64,000 bases of DNA from Limnohabitans sp. 15K (GTDB taxonomy: Bacteria; Pseudomonadota; Gammaproteobacteria; Burkholderiales; Burkholderiaceae_C): the NCBI RefSeq assembly GCF_002778285.1, contig NZ_NESM01000007.1, positions 1 to 64,000 of the forward strand, given 5' to 3'. Both the position numbers and the translations under genes were made by a program. Under the pieces are notes generated by a model. It did not search any database. It was not told the origin of the DNA and worked only from the letters and a program-made list of their open reading frames with translations. The number at the start of each line of letters is the position of its first letter. Within the stretch, counting starts at the first letter, position 1. This document shows positions 42,576 to 52,300 of the stretch, piece after piece.

Positions 42576-44180
42576 TCAGACAGTCGGCACGCCCCAAACC
42601 TCGACAGAACTGGCTGACCAGAATTCAGCAAAAGGACTGGGCAGGGCTGGGGCTGCTGGGTCGGTGGCCAACAGCTGACCATGCTCAAGGGTCACGGTGC
42701 TGTCCGCCATCGATTTGGCATGGCCGTGGGCATGCCTGACCATCAGGTGGTGTGGCGTGATGTCGCCGGGCTGACTCAAGCCCGCAGCACCCACCAAATC
42801 GGCCAATGCGTGAAGCGTGTTGGCATGAAAGTAATACACCCGTTCGGCCTTGTCGGTGACCACAATCGCGCGTTGGCGCACCGGGTCTTGTGTGGCCACG
42901 CCCGTGGGGCAGTGGTCGGTGTGGCAGCTGCGCGACTGGATACAGCCCAGCGCAAACATGAAGCCCCGCCCTGAATTGCACCAATCGGCCCCCAAAGCCA
43001 GGCATCGCGCGATGTCAAAGGCCGAAATCACTTTGCCTGAAGCACCAATCTTGATGCGCTCGCGCAGACCTGCGCCCAACAAGCTGTTGTGCACCAAACG
43101 CAGCCCATCGCGCAGGGGCATGCCCACATGGTCGGCAAATTCGATGGGGGCAGCGCCCGTGCCACCTTCTGCACCGTCGACCACCACAAAGTCGGGTGTT
43201 TGGCCTGTGGCCAACATGGCTTTAACGATGGAAAACCATTCGGCCGCTTGGCCCACACACAGTTTGATGCCTACAGGCTTGCCCCCAGACAGCTGGCGTA
43301 ATTGGGTGACAAAGTCCAACAATTCGATGGGCGTTGAGAAGGCTGAATGCCGGGCTGGCGAGACGCAGTCCTGGCCCATGGGCACGCCCCGCGCGTCAGC
43401 GATCTCTTGGCTCACCTTCGCCTTGGGCAGCACCCCGCCATGACCGGGCTTAGCGCCTTGAGATAGTTTGACCTCGATCATCTTGACCTGCGGCGAGAGG
43501 GCCTGCTGCGCAAAGCGCTCCGGGTCAAAGTGCCCGTCGGGCGTGCGACAGCCAAAGTAGCCGGAAGCGATTTGCCAGATCAGGTCGCCGCCGTGCTCAC
43601 GGTGGTGGGCCGAAATGCTGCCTTCGCCTGTATCGTGGGCAAAGCCACCCAAAGCCGCGCCTCGGTTCAGGGCCTTGATGGCGTTGGGCGACAGGGCCCC
43701 AAAACTCATGCCCGAGACGTTGAGCAGCGACAGGCTGTAGGGCTGCGCGCATTGGCCTGCGCCCACCAGAATCCGAAAAGTGGCCGGGTCGGGCTGCACG
43801 GGCTGCAAGGAGTGCGCGAGCCATTCGGTGCCCGTGGCATACATGTCCTTGATGCTGCCGAACCCTCGTTTGTCGTTTTCGACCTTGGAGCGCGCATAGA
43901 CCATGGCCCGTTGGTTGCGCGAAAACGGCAGCTTTTCTTCGTCGTCTTCTAAAAAGTACTGGCGCAACTCGGGGCGAATGTATTCCAGTGCATAACGCAA
44001 ACGCCCCGTTAACGGGTAGTTGCGGCGCACGGCTTGTTTGGTTTGCTTGTAGTCGATCCAGCCCAATACAAACAGCATGCCCAAGCTCGCACCAGCCCAA
44101 GCCGAGAGGGGCCAGACGACCACGGCCGCGGGTGCGGTGACCAGCCAAGGCAGGTAGCGGGACAAGGATTGACGGGCCAT
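42576..44180 (-). CDS. FMN-binding glutamate synthase-like protein
   Basis: A 534-residue protein with two N-terminal hydrophobic segments (about 12-40) and a GltB-type TIM-barrel domain. Family motifs: NVSGMSFGALSPNAIKALN, HDTGEGSISAHHREHGGD, KLSQGAKPGHGGVLP and VDGAEGGTGAAP. The FMN site is intact. The glutaminase domain of real glutamate synthase is missing, and the usual 3Fe-4S cysteines are not clear. Such stand-alone proteins are widespread but their reaction is uncertain. The membrane anchor suggests attachment at the inner membrane. Confidence 0.85.
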   Translation of the reverse strand: MARQSLSRYLPWLVTAPAAVVVWPLSAWAGASLGMLFVLGWIDYKQTKQAVRRNYPLTGRLRYALEYIRPELRQYFLEDDEEKLPFSRNQRAMVYARSKVENDKRGFGSIKDMYATGTEWLAHSLQPVQPDPATFRILVGAGQCAQPYSLSLLNVSGMSFGALSPNAIKALNRGAALGGFAHDTGEGSISAHHREHGGDLIWQIASGYFGCRTPDGHFDPERFAQQALSPQVKMIEVKLSQGAKPGHGGVLPKAKVSQEIADARGVPMGQDCVSPARHSAFSTPIELLDFVTQLRQLSGGKPVGIKLCVGQAAEWFSIVKAMLATGQTPDFVVVDGAEGGTGAAPIEFADHVGMPLRDGLRLVHNSLLGAGLRERIKIGASGKVISAFDIARCLALGADWCNSGRGFMFALGCIQSRSCHTDHCPTGVATQDPVRQRAIVVTDKAERVYYFHANTLHALADLVGAAGLSQPGDITPHHLMVRHAHGHAKSMADSTVTLEHGQLLATDPAAPALPSPFAEFWSASSVEVWGVPTV

Positions 44181-44263
44181 GAGCGGCGCTCCTCAAAAAA
44201 CGGAAACCAGCGGCCGGTGCCACAAAACACCCATCGTAGTGGGTAATGGTGAATTTGTTGAAT

Positions 44264-45496
44264 TTATGTGCTGGCGTAGCGTTCGGCCCACAAGTGCTTG
44301 GCCAGCTCTGGTGGCAAAGGCATGGGCTCGCTGGCCAAGCAGGCGGCGGTCAGTTCACCACACAGCACGGCCAGGCTGATGCCGCGTGCGCCCATGCCCG
44401 CGCTGATCCACAAACCGGGTAAGCGCTGGTTGTCGATGGGCCCGACAGCAGGCAGGCGGTTGGGCAGGGTGCAGCGCAAACCGGCCCAGCCTTGAATTTT
44501 TTCGGATTCAAATTGGGGCTTCATTGCCTCGCCCAAGTCGGGCAAAAGCGTGGCCAAACGCACTTGGTTGGCGGCGTGGTCTTCGATGCGCACAGGAGCT
44601 TGTTCGCAGTTGCGCTCGAACGTCGAGCCGATGAACCAGCCAAGTTCCCCATCCAGGGTGGGCACACCGCTGATGAAGCTGCCGTGGCCATTGACGGGAA
44701 AGGGGGGCAGGGTTGGCTTTCGGGTGGTGTTTGCACTGGTTGATGAGCCAACCCCTAAGGCGCCATGAACATCAGCCATGAGGCCAAAGCTGACTTGCCC
44801 GCGCAAAGGGTTCAAAGGCACCGCAAAACCGGGTTGGTCTTGGAGCAACGTCAAACTGTCAAAGGCGCTGGCCACCACCAGCAAAGGCGCTTGGCCTAAG
44901 GTTTCACCTTGTGCACCCAGCACGGCCCACCCGTCAGCCCGCCGGGCGATCGAAGTCACTTTTTGTGACCAACGCACTTGGATACCAGTGGTTTTCAGCT
45001 GCGCTGCGACCAGTGGCCTCGGCCGAAGCCAACCCGCGTGTCCGTGCCACAGCGCAGGCGTGCCTAGCGGCAAACCCGCAGCGGCAATTTGCGCCGCACT
45101 GGCTTGGATGGTTGGGTTAAGGGTGTCACCATCTGATGGATGGGCGTTCAGATCGGCAGCCGCCAAGCGGCGCTTGCCGCCTAAGTTGTGCTCTAAAACG
45201 CCACTCAAAGACCAGTCGGTGCCACTTTGCAGCAGTGTCTCGGCCCGTTTTAAAGTCGCTTGTACGCCAGCGCGGGTGATGCGCGAGAGCACGTTGTCGT
45301 CGGGCGAGACATGAGGCGCAGCCAAACCGACGGGCAGGCCGGATGCGCCAGCGCCCACCCCTGCGGCTTGATCGAGCACGGTCACGGCCCAACCACGGTT
45401 TGCCAAGCTGTAGGCCACGGCCGAACCCGACAAGCCCGCGCCGATCACCAGGGCTTGACGTGGGCCTGTCCAGCCGCGGTCGGGCTCAGTGCGCAA
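44264..45496 (-). CDS. mnmC: MnmC-like FAD oxidoreductase, C-terminal half only
   Basis: A 410-residue DAO-family flavoprotein. It has GAGLSGSAVAYSLANRG (19-35), ASGLPVGLAAPHVS, PLNPLRGQVSF and the closing ISAGMGARGISLAVLCGELTA, which is diagnostic for the MnmC oxidoreductase domain. This domain demodifies cmnm5s2U34 of tRNA. In E. coli it is fused to a methyltransferase domain; here that domain is missing and yggX lies upstream. No ATG is available: TTG at 45496, 26 bp from the yggX stop, is the first start codon in a frame that stays open into yggX. A small N-terminal error is therefore possible. Confidence 0.75.
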   Translation of the reverse strand: MRTEPDRGWTGPRQALVIGAGLSGSAVAYSLANRGWAVTVLDQAAGVGAGASGLPVGLAAPHVSPDDNVLSRITRAGVQATLKRAETLLQSGTDWSLSGVLEHNLGGKRRLAAADLNAHPSDGDTLNPTIQASAAQIAAAGLPLGTPALWHGHAGWLRPRPLVAAQLKTTGIQVRWSQKVTSIARRADGWAVLGAQGETLGQAPLLVVASAFDSLTLLQDQPGFAVPLNPLRGQVSFGLMADVHGALGVGSSTSANTTRKPTLPPFPVNGHGSFISGVPTLDGELGWFIGSTFERNCEQAPVRIEDHAANQVRLATLLPDLGEAMKPQFESEKIQGWAGLRCTLPNRLPAVGPIDNQRLPGLWISAGMGARGISLAVLCGELTAACLASEPMPLPPELAKHLWAERYAST

Positions 45497-45522
45497 TGAG
45501 GAAGAAACCCAGGGAGCCTGGA

Positions 45523-45795
45523 TCAGTTGGTGGGGGGCACGTAGCCTTGGGCCGCGTCAGCGCCATCGCCGAAGAAGTGGTTTTCCATCTGGCGGGCCAG
45601 GTATTGGCGGGCGCGCAGGTCGGCCAGGTTCAGGCGGTTTTCATTGACCAACATGGTCTGGTGCTTGAGCCAGTCGGCCCAAGCTTGCTTGCTCACGCTC
45701 TCCCAAATGCGCTTGCCCAAATCGCCGGGGTAGGGTGGAAAATCAAGTCCCTCTGCTTCTTTGCCGAGTTTGATGCATTGAATGGTGCGTGCCAT
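45523..45795 (-). CDS. yggX: Fe(2+)-trafficking/oxidative damage protection protein YggX
   Basis: A 90-residue protein of standard YggX length. Typical blocks are [53 protein letters not shown] in pieces, and a conserved Cys7. The family protects iron-sulfur proteins and handles labile iron in the cytosol. It is followed on the same strand by mnmC. Confidence 0.95.
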   Translation of the reverse strand: MARTIQCIKLGKEAEGLDFPPYPGDLGKRIWESVSKQAWADWLKHQTMLVNENRLNLADLRARQYLARQMENHFFGDGADAAQGYVPPTN

Positions 45796-46009
45796 GGTGT
45801 TATCGAGCCTTGATCTGTCTTAAGAAGCGCTGGTTATACGGATATAGAATTTCAGTATTTCCAGTTGTGAACGAATCGCACGAAAATAGGCGCTGTTTCT
45901 TGAGCGGCAACCTCATTCGCGTGGTCTTGCAGGCCACAACTGTAGCAAGCTTTCAGCATCCCCCATGGGCTTTGGGTCTCTTGATCCAGCCACAACACCC
46001 GTCAAAAAC

Positions 46010-46786
46010 ATGAGTGCTTTTCTCGAAGAACGCGTTTTGAGCGTTCACCACTGGACCGACCGCCTGTTCAGCTTCACCACCACCCGTGACCAGGCGCTGC
46101 GCTTTTCCAATGGCCACTTCACGATGATCGGCCTGCGGGGCGACAACGGCAAACCCTTGTTGCGCGCCTATTCGATTGCCAGCGCCAACTACGAAGAGCA
46201 CCTCGAGTTCTTGAGCATCAAAGTGCCCGATGGCCCGCTGACTTCCAAGCTGCAACACATCCAAGTGGGCGACACCATCGTGGTGGGCCGCAAACCCACA
46301 GGCACTTTGCTGTGTGACTACCTGTTGCCCGGCAAACACCTGTACCTCATGGCCACTGGCACGGGGCTGGCCCCGTTCATGAGCATCATCCGCGACCCCG
46401 AAACCTACGAGCGCTTTGAAAAAGTGATTCTGGTGCACGGCGTGCGCCAGGTGAACGAGCTGGCCTACCACGACTACATCACGCAAGAGTTGCCTGCCAA
46501 TGAGTTTCTGGGCGAGATGGTGACGAAACAGTTGCTGTATTACCCCACGGTGACCCGTGAGCCCTACAAAAACCAGGGGCGCCTGACCGATTTGATCGAG
46601 AGCGGCAAACTGTTTGCCGATCTGGGTTTGCCCACACTGGACCCGGAAAACGACCGCATCATGATCTGTGGCTCTCCGGGCATGCTCAAAGACCTCAAGC
46701 GCATTTGTGAAGAGCGAGGACTTAAAGAGGGCAACACCAGCACCCCGGGCGCTTTTGTCATTGAACGTGCCTTTGCCGAGTCCTGA
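46010..46786 (+). CDS. fpr: ferredoxin/flavodoxin-NADP reductase, Fpr type
   Basis: A 258-residue plant-type-fold FNR. FAD binding is RAYSIAS (52-58), the NADP site includes LMATGTGLAPFMSI, and the end FVIERAFAES is typical of bacterial Fpr. It passes electrons between NADPH and ferredoxin or flavodoxin in the cytosol. It is a different family from the FNR beside fdxA, so the genome has two FNR types. Start at 46010 matches relatives (MSAFLEERVLSVHHW); an ATG at 45965 would add 15 residues. Its stop overlaps the dsbB start by one base. Confidence 0.9.
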   Translation: MSAFLEERVLSVHHWTDRLFSFTTTRDQALRFSNGHFTMIGLRGDNGKPLLRAYSIASANYEEHLEFLSIKVPDGPLTSKLQHIQVGDTIVVGRKPTGTLLCDYLLPGKHLYLMATGTGLAPFMSIIRDPETYERFEKVILVHGVRQVNELAYHDYITQELPANEFLGEMVTKQLLYYPTVTREPYKNQGRLTDLIESGKLFADLGLPTLDPENDRIMICGSPGMLKDLKRICEERGLKEGNTSTPGAFVIERAFAES

Positions 46787-47298
46787 TGAATCCTCGCGCC
46801 ATCACCCCCCATCGCCTCTTGGCCTTGACTGCCGTGTCGGGCATCGGCATGCTGGCTTTTGGCCTGTATTTGCAACATGTGGTCGGGCTGAACCCTTGCC
46901 CCATGTGCATCGTGCAGCGCTATGCACTGATCGGCGTGGTGTTGGTGGCGGCTGTGGGCTGGCGTTTGCGCGGCTGGGGTCTCACGCTGTCGGGTTTGCT
47001 GCTGGCGCTGGTGTCCGGTTTTGGCGGCTTTACCGCGGCGCGCCAAAGCTGGCTGCAGTGGTACCCGCCCGAGATCGTGACCTGTGGCCGTGACTTCTAC
47101 GGCATGGTCGAGAACTTCCCCATCAACCGCGCCATTCCCATGATCTTCAAAGGCAGCGGCGACTGCACCAAGATCGACTGGACCTTTATGGGTGGCTCCA
47201 TCGCCAACTGGTCATTCTTGGCGTTTGTGTTTTTTGCCCTGGCGGGTTTGTGGGTCGCTTACAAGGCCATGAGCAGCCGCTCCATCACAGCTTCTTGA
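46786..47298 (+). CDS. dsbB: disulfide bond formation protein DsbB
   Basis: A 170-residue inner-membrane protein with four helices that reoxidises DsbA and passes electrons to quinone. The first redox pair is Cys38-Pro-Met-Cys41 and the second is Cys100/Cys127 in the second periplasmic loop. It is translationally coupled to fpr (TGATG) and its last 14 bp overlap the convergent argA gene. Confidence 0.95.
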   Translation: MNPRAITPHRLLALTAVSGIGMLAFGLYLQHVVGLNPCPMCIVQRYALIGVVLVAAVGWRLRGWGLTLSGLLLALVSGFGGFTAARQSWLQWYPPEIVTCGRDFYGMVENFPINRAIPMIFKGSGDCTKIDWTFMGGSIANWSFLAFVFFALAGLWVAYKAMSSRSITAS

Positions 47299-48631
47299 CC
47301 AACACCTGGCTCTTGCGGTCCCAGTTGTATTTGCGTTTGCGTGCTTCGGGCAGCCAGTCCGGGTCTTGTTGCACAAAGCCGCGCTTGATGAACCAGTGCA
47401 TGGTGCGTGTGGTCAGCACAAAGATGCTTTTCAGGCCCATTGCGCGGGCGCGTTGCTCGATGCGCTTGAGCACCTTTTCGCCATCGCCCTGACCCTGAGA
47501 CTGGGGCGACACGGTCAGCGCCGCCATTTCGGCTGTCTTGGCTTCGGGGTAGGGGTAGAGCGCCGCGCAGGCAAAGATCACGCCGTCGTGGTCGATGATG
47601 GTGTAGTGGTCGATGTCACGTTCGATCTCGGTCCGGTCGCGCTTGACCAAGGTGCCGTCTTTCTCAAACGGCTCGATCAACTGCAAGATGCCGCCCACAT
47701 CGTCTGAGGTGGCTTCGCGCAACTCTTCGAGTTTTTCATCGATCACCATGGTGCCAATGCCGTCGTGCACATACACCTCCAGCAGCAAAGCGCCATCGAC
47801 TGCAAAGGGCAGGATGTGCGAGCGCTCCACGCCTTCTTCGCAGGCCTTGACGCAGTGCTGCAAATAAAAGCCAATGTCGGTCGGCTCAGTCGGTGTGGGC
47901 AGCGACGCCAGCAACTGCTTGGCAGCGGCCAGCGGCAACTCAGTGTCGATGGGGTTGTCTTCACTGGCCGGGGCGTGTGGCTCGATGCGGATGCCCGGCA
48001 CCTCGGTCACAAAAATCAGCTTGTCGGCCTGCAACTCGGCGGCCACGCTGGTGGCCACTTCTTCCATGGCCAAATTAAAGGCTTCACCCGTCGGCGAAAA
48101 ACCAAAGGGCGAGAGCAGCACCATCGCACCCATGTCCAGCGTGCGCATGATGCCGTCCACGTCCACCTTGCGCACCAGGCCCGAGTGAATGAAATCCACG
48201 CCGTCCACAATGCCCACAGGACGTGCGGTGATGAAGTTTCCCGAAATCACCCGCACCGTGGAGCCCGCCATGGGCGTGTTGGGAAGGCCTTGGCTGAAGG
48301 CGGCTTCGATCTCGTAACGCAGTTGGCCCGCCGCCTCTTGGGCGCAGTCCAGCGCCACGCTGTCGGTGATGCGGATGCCCTGCGAATACTTAGGGGTGTG
48401 GCCCTTGGCGGCCAGTTGCTCATTGACCTGCGGGCGAAAGCCGTGCACCAGAACGATCTTGACACCCATGCTTTGGATCAACGCCAAATCTTGCGCCAAA
48501 TGTTGCAACTTGCCCGCCGCGATGGCCTCGCCCGCAATGCCAACCACAAAGGTTTTGCCCCGGTGCATGTGGATGTAAGGCGCCACCGACCGGAACCAGG
48601 GCACGAAGGTGAAATTGAAAACTGTGGACAT
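47285..48631 (-). CDS. argA: N-acetylglutamate synthase ArgA
   Basis: A 448-residue enzyme making N-acetylglutamate from glutamate and acetyl-CoA, the first step of arginine synthesis. An amino-acid-kinase-like domain (about 20-290; GKTFVVGIAGEA, LVHGFRPQVN) carries the arginine feedback site. A GNAT acetyltransferase domain (about 300-448) has LTVSPQSQGQGDGEKVL as the acetyl-CoA loop. Length and order fit classical bacterial ArgA. Confidence 0.95.
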   Translation of the reverse strand: MSTVFNFTFVPWFRSVAPYIHMHRGKTFVVGIAGEAIAAGKLQHLAQDLALIQSMGVKIVLVHGFRPQVNEQLAAKGHTPKYSQGIRITDSVALDCAQEAAGQLRYEIEAAFSQGLPNTPMAGSTVRVISGNFITARPVGIVDGVDFIHSGLVRKVDVDGIMRTLDMGAMVLLSPFGFSPTGEAFNLAMEEVATSVAAELQADKLIFVTEVPGIRIEPHAPASEDNPIDTELPLAAAKQLLASLPTPTEPTDIGFYLQHCVKACEEGVERSHILPFAVDGALLLEVYVHDGIGTMVIDEKLEELREATSDDVGGILQLIEPFEKDGTLVKRDRTEIERDIDHYTIIDHDGVIFACAALYPYPEAKTAEMAALTVSPQSQGQGDGEKVLKRIEQRARAMGLKSIFVLTTRTMHWFIKRGFVQQDPDWLPEARKRKYNWDRKSQVLVKKL

Positions 48632-48643
48632 GGGCTTGAGGTG

Positions 48644-49081
48644 TCAGGGCTTGAGCAAAAGAAGTTGGGCAGAAGGCAACAGATGTGAAAAGTCGCGATC
48701 GAATGTGCAGAGTGTCTCACCGGATTGCATCACCGTTGCGGCGATCCAAGCATCGGTGATCAAGTTGCCTGTGGCTTGTTGTGACAGACACACTTGCCTG
48801 AGGTTGGGCCAGTTGGCGCCCTGCGGCTGAAATTGCACGCCAGGGCAGCTGAGCAGGCTGTCAATGAAGTCGCTCACATCCTGCAAAGGATCGGTTTCCC
48901 GAAAAATCTTGGGGTTGGTGGTGATGCGTAAAAAGCCGGTCACCACCGTACCCATCAAAGTGAGGCTGCTGCGACCGTTGGCGGCTTGAACGACCGCATC
49001 GTCCAGCCAGGCGCGGGCACTCACATGGTGGGGGTGGTCGGGCCGAAATGCCGCAACCAGCACATTCACATCCGGCGTCAT
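48644..49081 (-). CDS. vapC: VapC-family PIN-domain toxin
   Basis: A 145-residue PIN-domain ribonuclease of a type II toxin-antitoxin pair. Acidic residues fit the fold: Asp4 in PDVNVLVAAF, an Asp in LITDAWIAA and two in FDRDF. The second conserved acidic residue, usually Glu near residue 44, is not obvious here. The start overlaps the antitoxin stop (ATGA), the usual coupling in vapBC operons. Confidence 0.85.
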   Translation of the reverse strand: MTPDVNVLVAAFRPDHPHHVSARAWLDDAVVQAANGRSSLTLMGTVVTGFLRITTNPKIFRETDPLQDVSDFIDSLLSCPGVQFQPQGANWPNLRQVCLSQQATGNLITDAWIAATVMQSGETLCTFDRDFSHLLPSAQLLLLKP

Positions 49082-49344
49082 GACAAGCGTTTCAAGTCCA
49101 TGCCCGCGTCCATCGCGTCGTACAAGGATCGGTTGCTGCTGGGGTCGATGCCAGTCCTTAGACCACCACGGGCTTTGGAGACAGGCAGTTTGGGAATCAC
49201 CACCGGTGCGGCAGGCATGTCTTGCCGCACATAAGCCGCCAGCATCTCTCGCACCTTGGCGCTCAGCGAAGTGCCTTCCTGGATGGCTTTGATGCGGGCT
49301 TGCTTGACGAGGTTTTCGTCCAAGGAAATGGTCAGGTTGGTCAT
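49078..49344 (-). CDS. vapB: VapB-like ribbon-helix-helix antitoxin
   Basis: An 88-residue antitoxin. The N-terminal ribbon-helix-helix is MTNLTISLDENLVKQARIKA followed by a helix in SLSAKVREMLAAYV. The C-terminal half (about 50-88) should wrap the toxin. The gene lies inside a much longer minus-strand open frame (to 50991) that is only the antisense of hrpA; homology supports only this part. It precedes vapC with an ATGA overlap. The 51 bp to the divergent hrpA start must hold the promoter and self-operator. Confidence 0.85.
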   Translation of the reverse strand: MTNLTISLDENLVKQARIKAIQEGTSLSAKVREMLAAYVRQDMPAAPVVIPKLPVSKARGGLRTGIDPSSNRSLYDAMDAGMDLKRLS

Positions 49345-49395
49345 GTCAAATATCCGTCCCGAAAGTTCACGTAAACCAGTGTAGCACGTGAATAT

Positions 49396-52300
49396 GTGTC
49401 GTGGGATAATCCAACCGTGACCGAGCCCGCCAACCCCATACCCCTCCAAATCGAGTTTCCCGAAGGCCTGCCCGTCTCGGCCCGCCGTGACGAAATCATG
49501 GCCGCCATGCACCAGCACCAGGTCATCATTGTTTGCGGTGAAACTGGCTCGGGCAAGACCACCCAGCTGCCCAAAATCGCGCTGGCGCTGGGTCGCGGCA
49601 AGCTCAACGCCAAGCCGGGCGAACGCGCCCGCATGATCGGCCACACCCAGCCCCGGCGCATTGCGGCCAGCTCGGTGGCCAAGCGCATTGCGGAGGAATT
49701 GAAGACCCCCCTGGGCGAGGTGGTCGGCTTCAAGGTACGGTTTCAGGACCGATTGAGCAAAAACGCCTCGGTCAAGCTCATGACCGACGGCATTTTGTTG
49801 GCTGAAACACAGACCGATCCGCTGCTGCAAGCTTATGACACCATCATCATCGACGAGGCGCACGAACGCAGCCTGAACATTGACTTTCTGCTGGGCTACC
49901 TGCGCCAGATCTTGCCGCGCCGCCCGGACCTCAAAATCGTGGTCACCTCGGCCACCATCGACGCCGACCGTTTTGCCAAGCACTTTGCCTCGCGCAACGG
50001 CCCGGCCCCGGTCATCATGGTGTCGGGCCGCACCTTCCCGGTGGAGCAGCGCTACCGTCCGTTTGAAGAATCCCGCGACTATGGCCTGAATGACGCGATT
50101 GCCGATGGCGTGGACGAACTTTGGCAAGGTGGGGCAGGGGGCGACATCCTGATCTTTTTGCCCGGTGAGCGCGAAATCCGCGAGGCCGCCGACCACCTGC
50201 GCAAGCACTTGGCGCACCAGCCGCTGACGCGCAACGCCGAAGTGCTGCCGCTGTTTGCCCGCCTGTCGCAGGCCGAGCAAGACCAGATTTTTGAAGCGTC
50301 GAATGGCCGCCGCATCGTGCTGGCCACCAACGTGGCCGAAACGTCTTTGACGGTGCCTGGCATCCGATACGTGATCGATGCAGGCACTGCGAGGGTCAAG
50401 CGCTACAGCCTGCGCAGCAAGGTCGAGCAGCTGATGGTTGAGCCCATCAGCCAGGCTGCGGCCAACCAGCGAGCCGGCCGCTGCGGCCGCGTGGCCAACG
50501 GCATTTGTATTCGCCTGTACGACGACAAAGACTTTGCGGGCCGCCCGCGCTTCACCGATCCGGAAATCTTGCGCTCGTCTTTGGCAGGCGTGATCTTGCG
50601 CATGAAGAGCCTGCACTTGGGCGTGGTGGAAGACTTCCCGTTCATCGAAGCACCGTCCAAACGCGCCATCACCGACGGCTATCAACTGCTGGCCGAGCTG
50701 GGCGCGGTGGATGACGGCAACGAGCTGACCCCGATAGGTAAAGAGCTGGCCCGTCTGCCGCTCGACCCGCGTGTGGGCCGCATGATTTTGGAAGCCCGTG
50801 GCCGCGAAGCGCTGGACGAGGTGCTTGTGATTGCCAGCGCCATGAGCGTGCAAGACGTGCGCGATCGCCCCATGGACGCCCAGGCCCAAGCCGACCAGCA
50901 ACACGCCAAGTTTGACGACGACAAGAGCGAGTTCACGGGTTATCTGAAACTGTGGAAGTGGATCCACGCTGCAAGGGGCGGCGAGCCCCATGCCCGTTCT
51001 GCCGCCATGTCAAGTGCGAGCGTGCAAACCGGGCAGAAAACCATGGATCGATTCGTACCTCGCGACGACAGACCCGCCGTCATTGCGAGCGAAGCGCGGC
51101 AATCCAGTGGTATTCAGGCTGGATCGCCGCGTCGCTCCGCTCCTCGCGATGACGGGGTGCGCACCAACCAGCCGACCCACAAACTCAGCAACCGCCAATA
51201 CGAGCAGCTGCTTCGCCAGAATTTCATCAACATCCGGCGCGTGCGCGAGTGGCGTGACACGCACACCCAGCTGCTCACCGTGGTGGCCGAGCACAAGTGG
51301 CGCATCAACACGCAGCCTGCGAGTTATGAGCAACTGCACCTGTCCATGTTGGCGGGTCTGCTGGGCAACGTGGGCTACAAGCTCGAAGACGAGGAAGCCT
51401 ATCTGGGCGCACGCGGCATCAAGTTCCACAAGCACCCCGGCGCTCACCTGAGCAAAAAGCCGGGCCGCTGGATCGTGGTGGCCGAGCTGGTCGAGACCAC
51501 CCGCCTGTTTGGCCGGGGCATTGCCGCGATCGAGCCGCAGTGGCTGGAGCAGGTCGGCGCGCACTTGCTCAAGAAACAACTGCTCGACCCGCATTGGGAA
51601 AAGAAATCCGCCGAAGTGGTGGCGCTGGAGCGGGCAACGCTCTATGGCTTGGTGGTCTACAGCGGCCGCCGCACGCCCTACAGCCGGGTGGACATGCACG
51701 GCGCACGCGAGATTTTCATCCGCGAAGCGCTGGTGGGCGACCAGTGGGAGACCAAGCTGCCTTTCTTGGCCGCCAACCACAAGATGATCGCCAAGGTCGA
51801 AGAGCTGGAGCACAAGTCACGCCGCCAAGACGTGCTGGTCGACGACGAGCTGATCTACGCTTTTTATGACCAGCAGCTGCCTGCCGACGTGTGCAGCGGT
51901 CGCCTGCTGGAAAACTGGTACCGCACTGAGAGCGCCAAGCAGCCGCGATTGTTGATGCTGAGCCGCGAAGAGCTGATGCGCCACGAAGCGGCAGGCATCA
52001 CCACGCAGGCCTTTCCGAAACACATCCGCCTGGGCGGCACCGACTGCCAGGCCACTTATCTGCACGAACCGGGCGACGCCCGCGACGGCGTGACTGTCAC
52101 GGTGCCTTTGTTTGTGCTCAACCAAGTCAGCGAAGACCGCTGCGAATGGCTGGTGCCCGGTTTGCTCAAAGACAAGATCCAGGCCCTGCTCAAAAGCCTG
52201 CCGCAGCGCCCGCGCAGCCGCTTTGTGCCGCTGCCCGAATCGGCCACACGCCTGGCCACCGAGCTGTCGGTGCCCGAGCTGTTTGGAAGCGCCTCGCTCA

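Noticed and set aside
41215..42597. 460-codon minus-strand frame opposite the ABC binding protein
   Set aside because: Antisense shadow of a well-supported gene with a signal peptide and family motifs.
47765..48688. 307-codon plus-strand frame opposite argA
   Set aside because: Antisense shadow; argA shows full two-domain homology.
49345..50991. N-terminal part of a 637-codon minus-strand frame
   Set aside because: Antisense of hrpA. Only the last 88 codons (49078-49344) match the VapB antitoxin family and have their own ATG.
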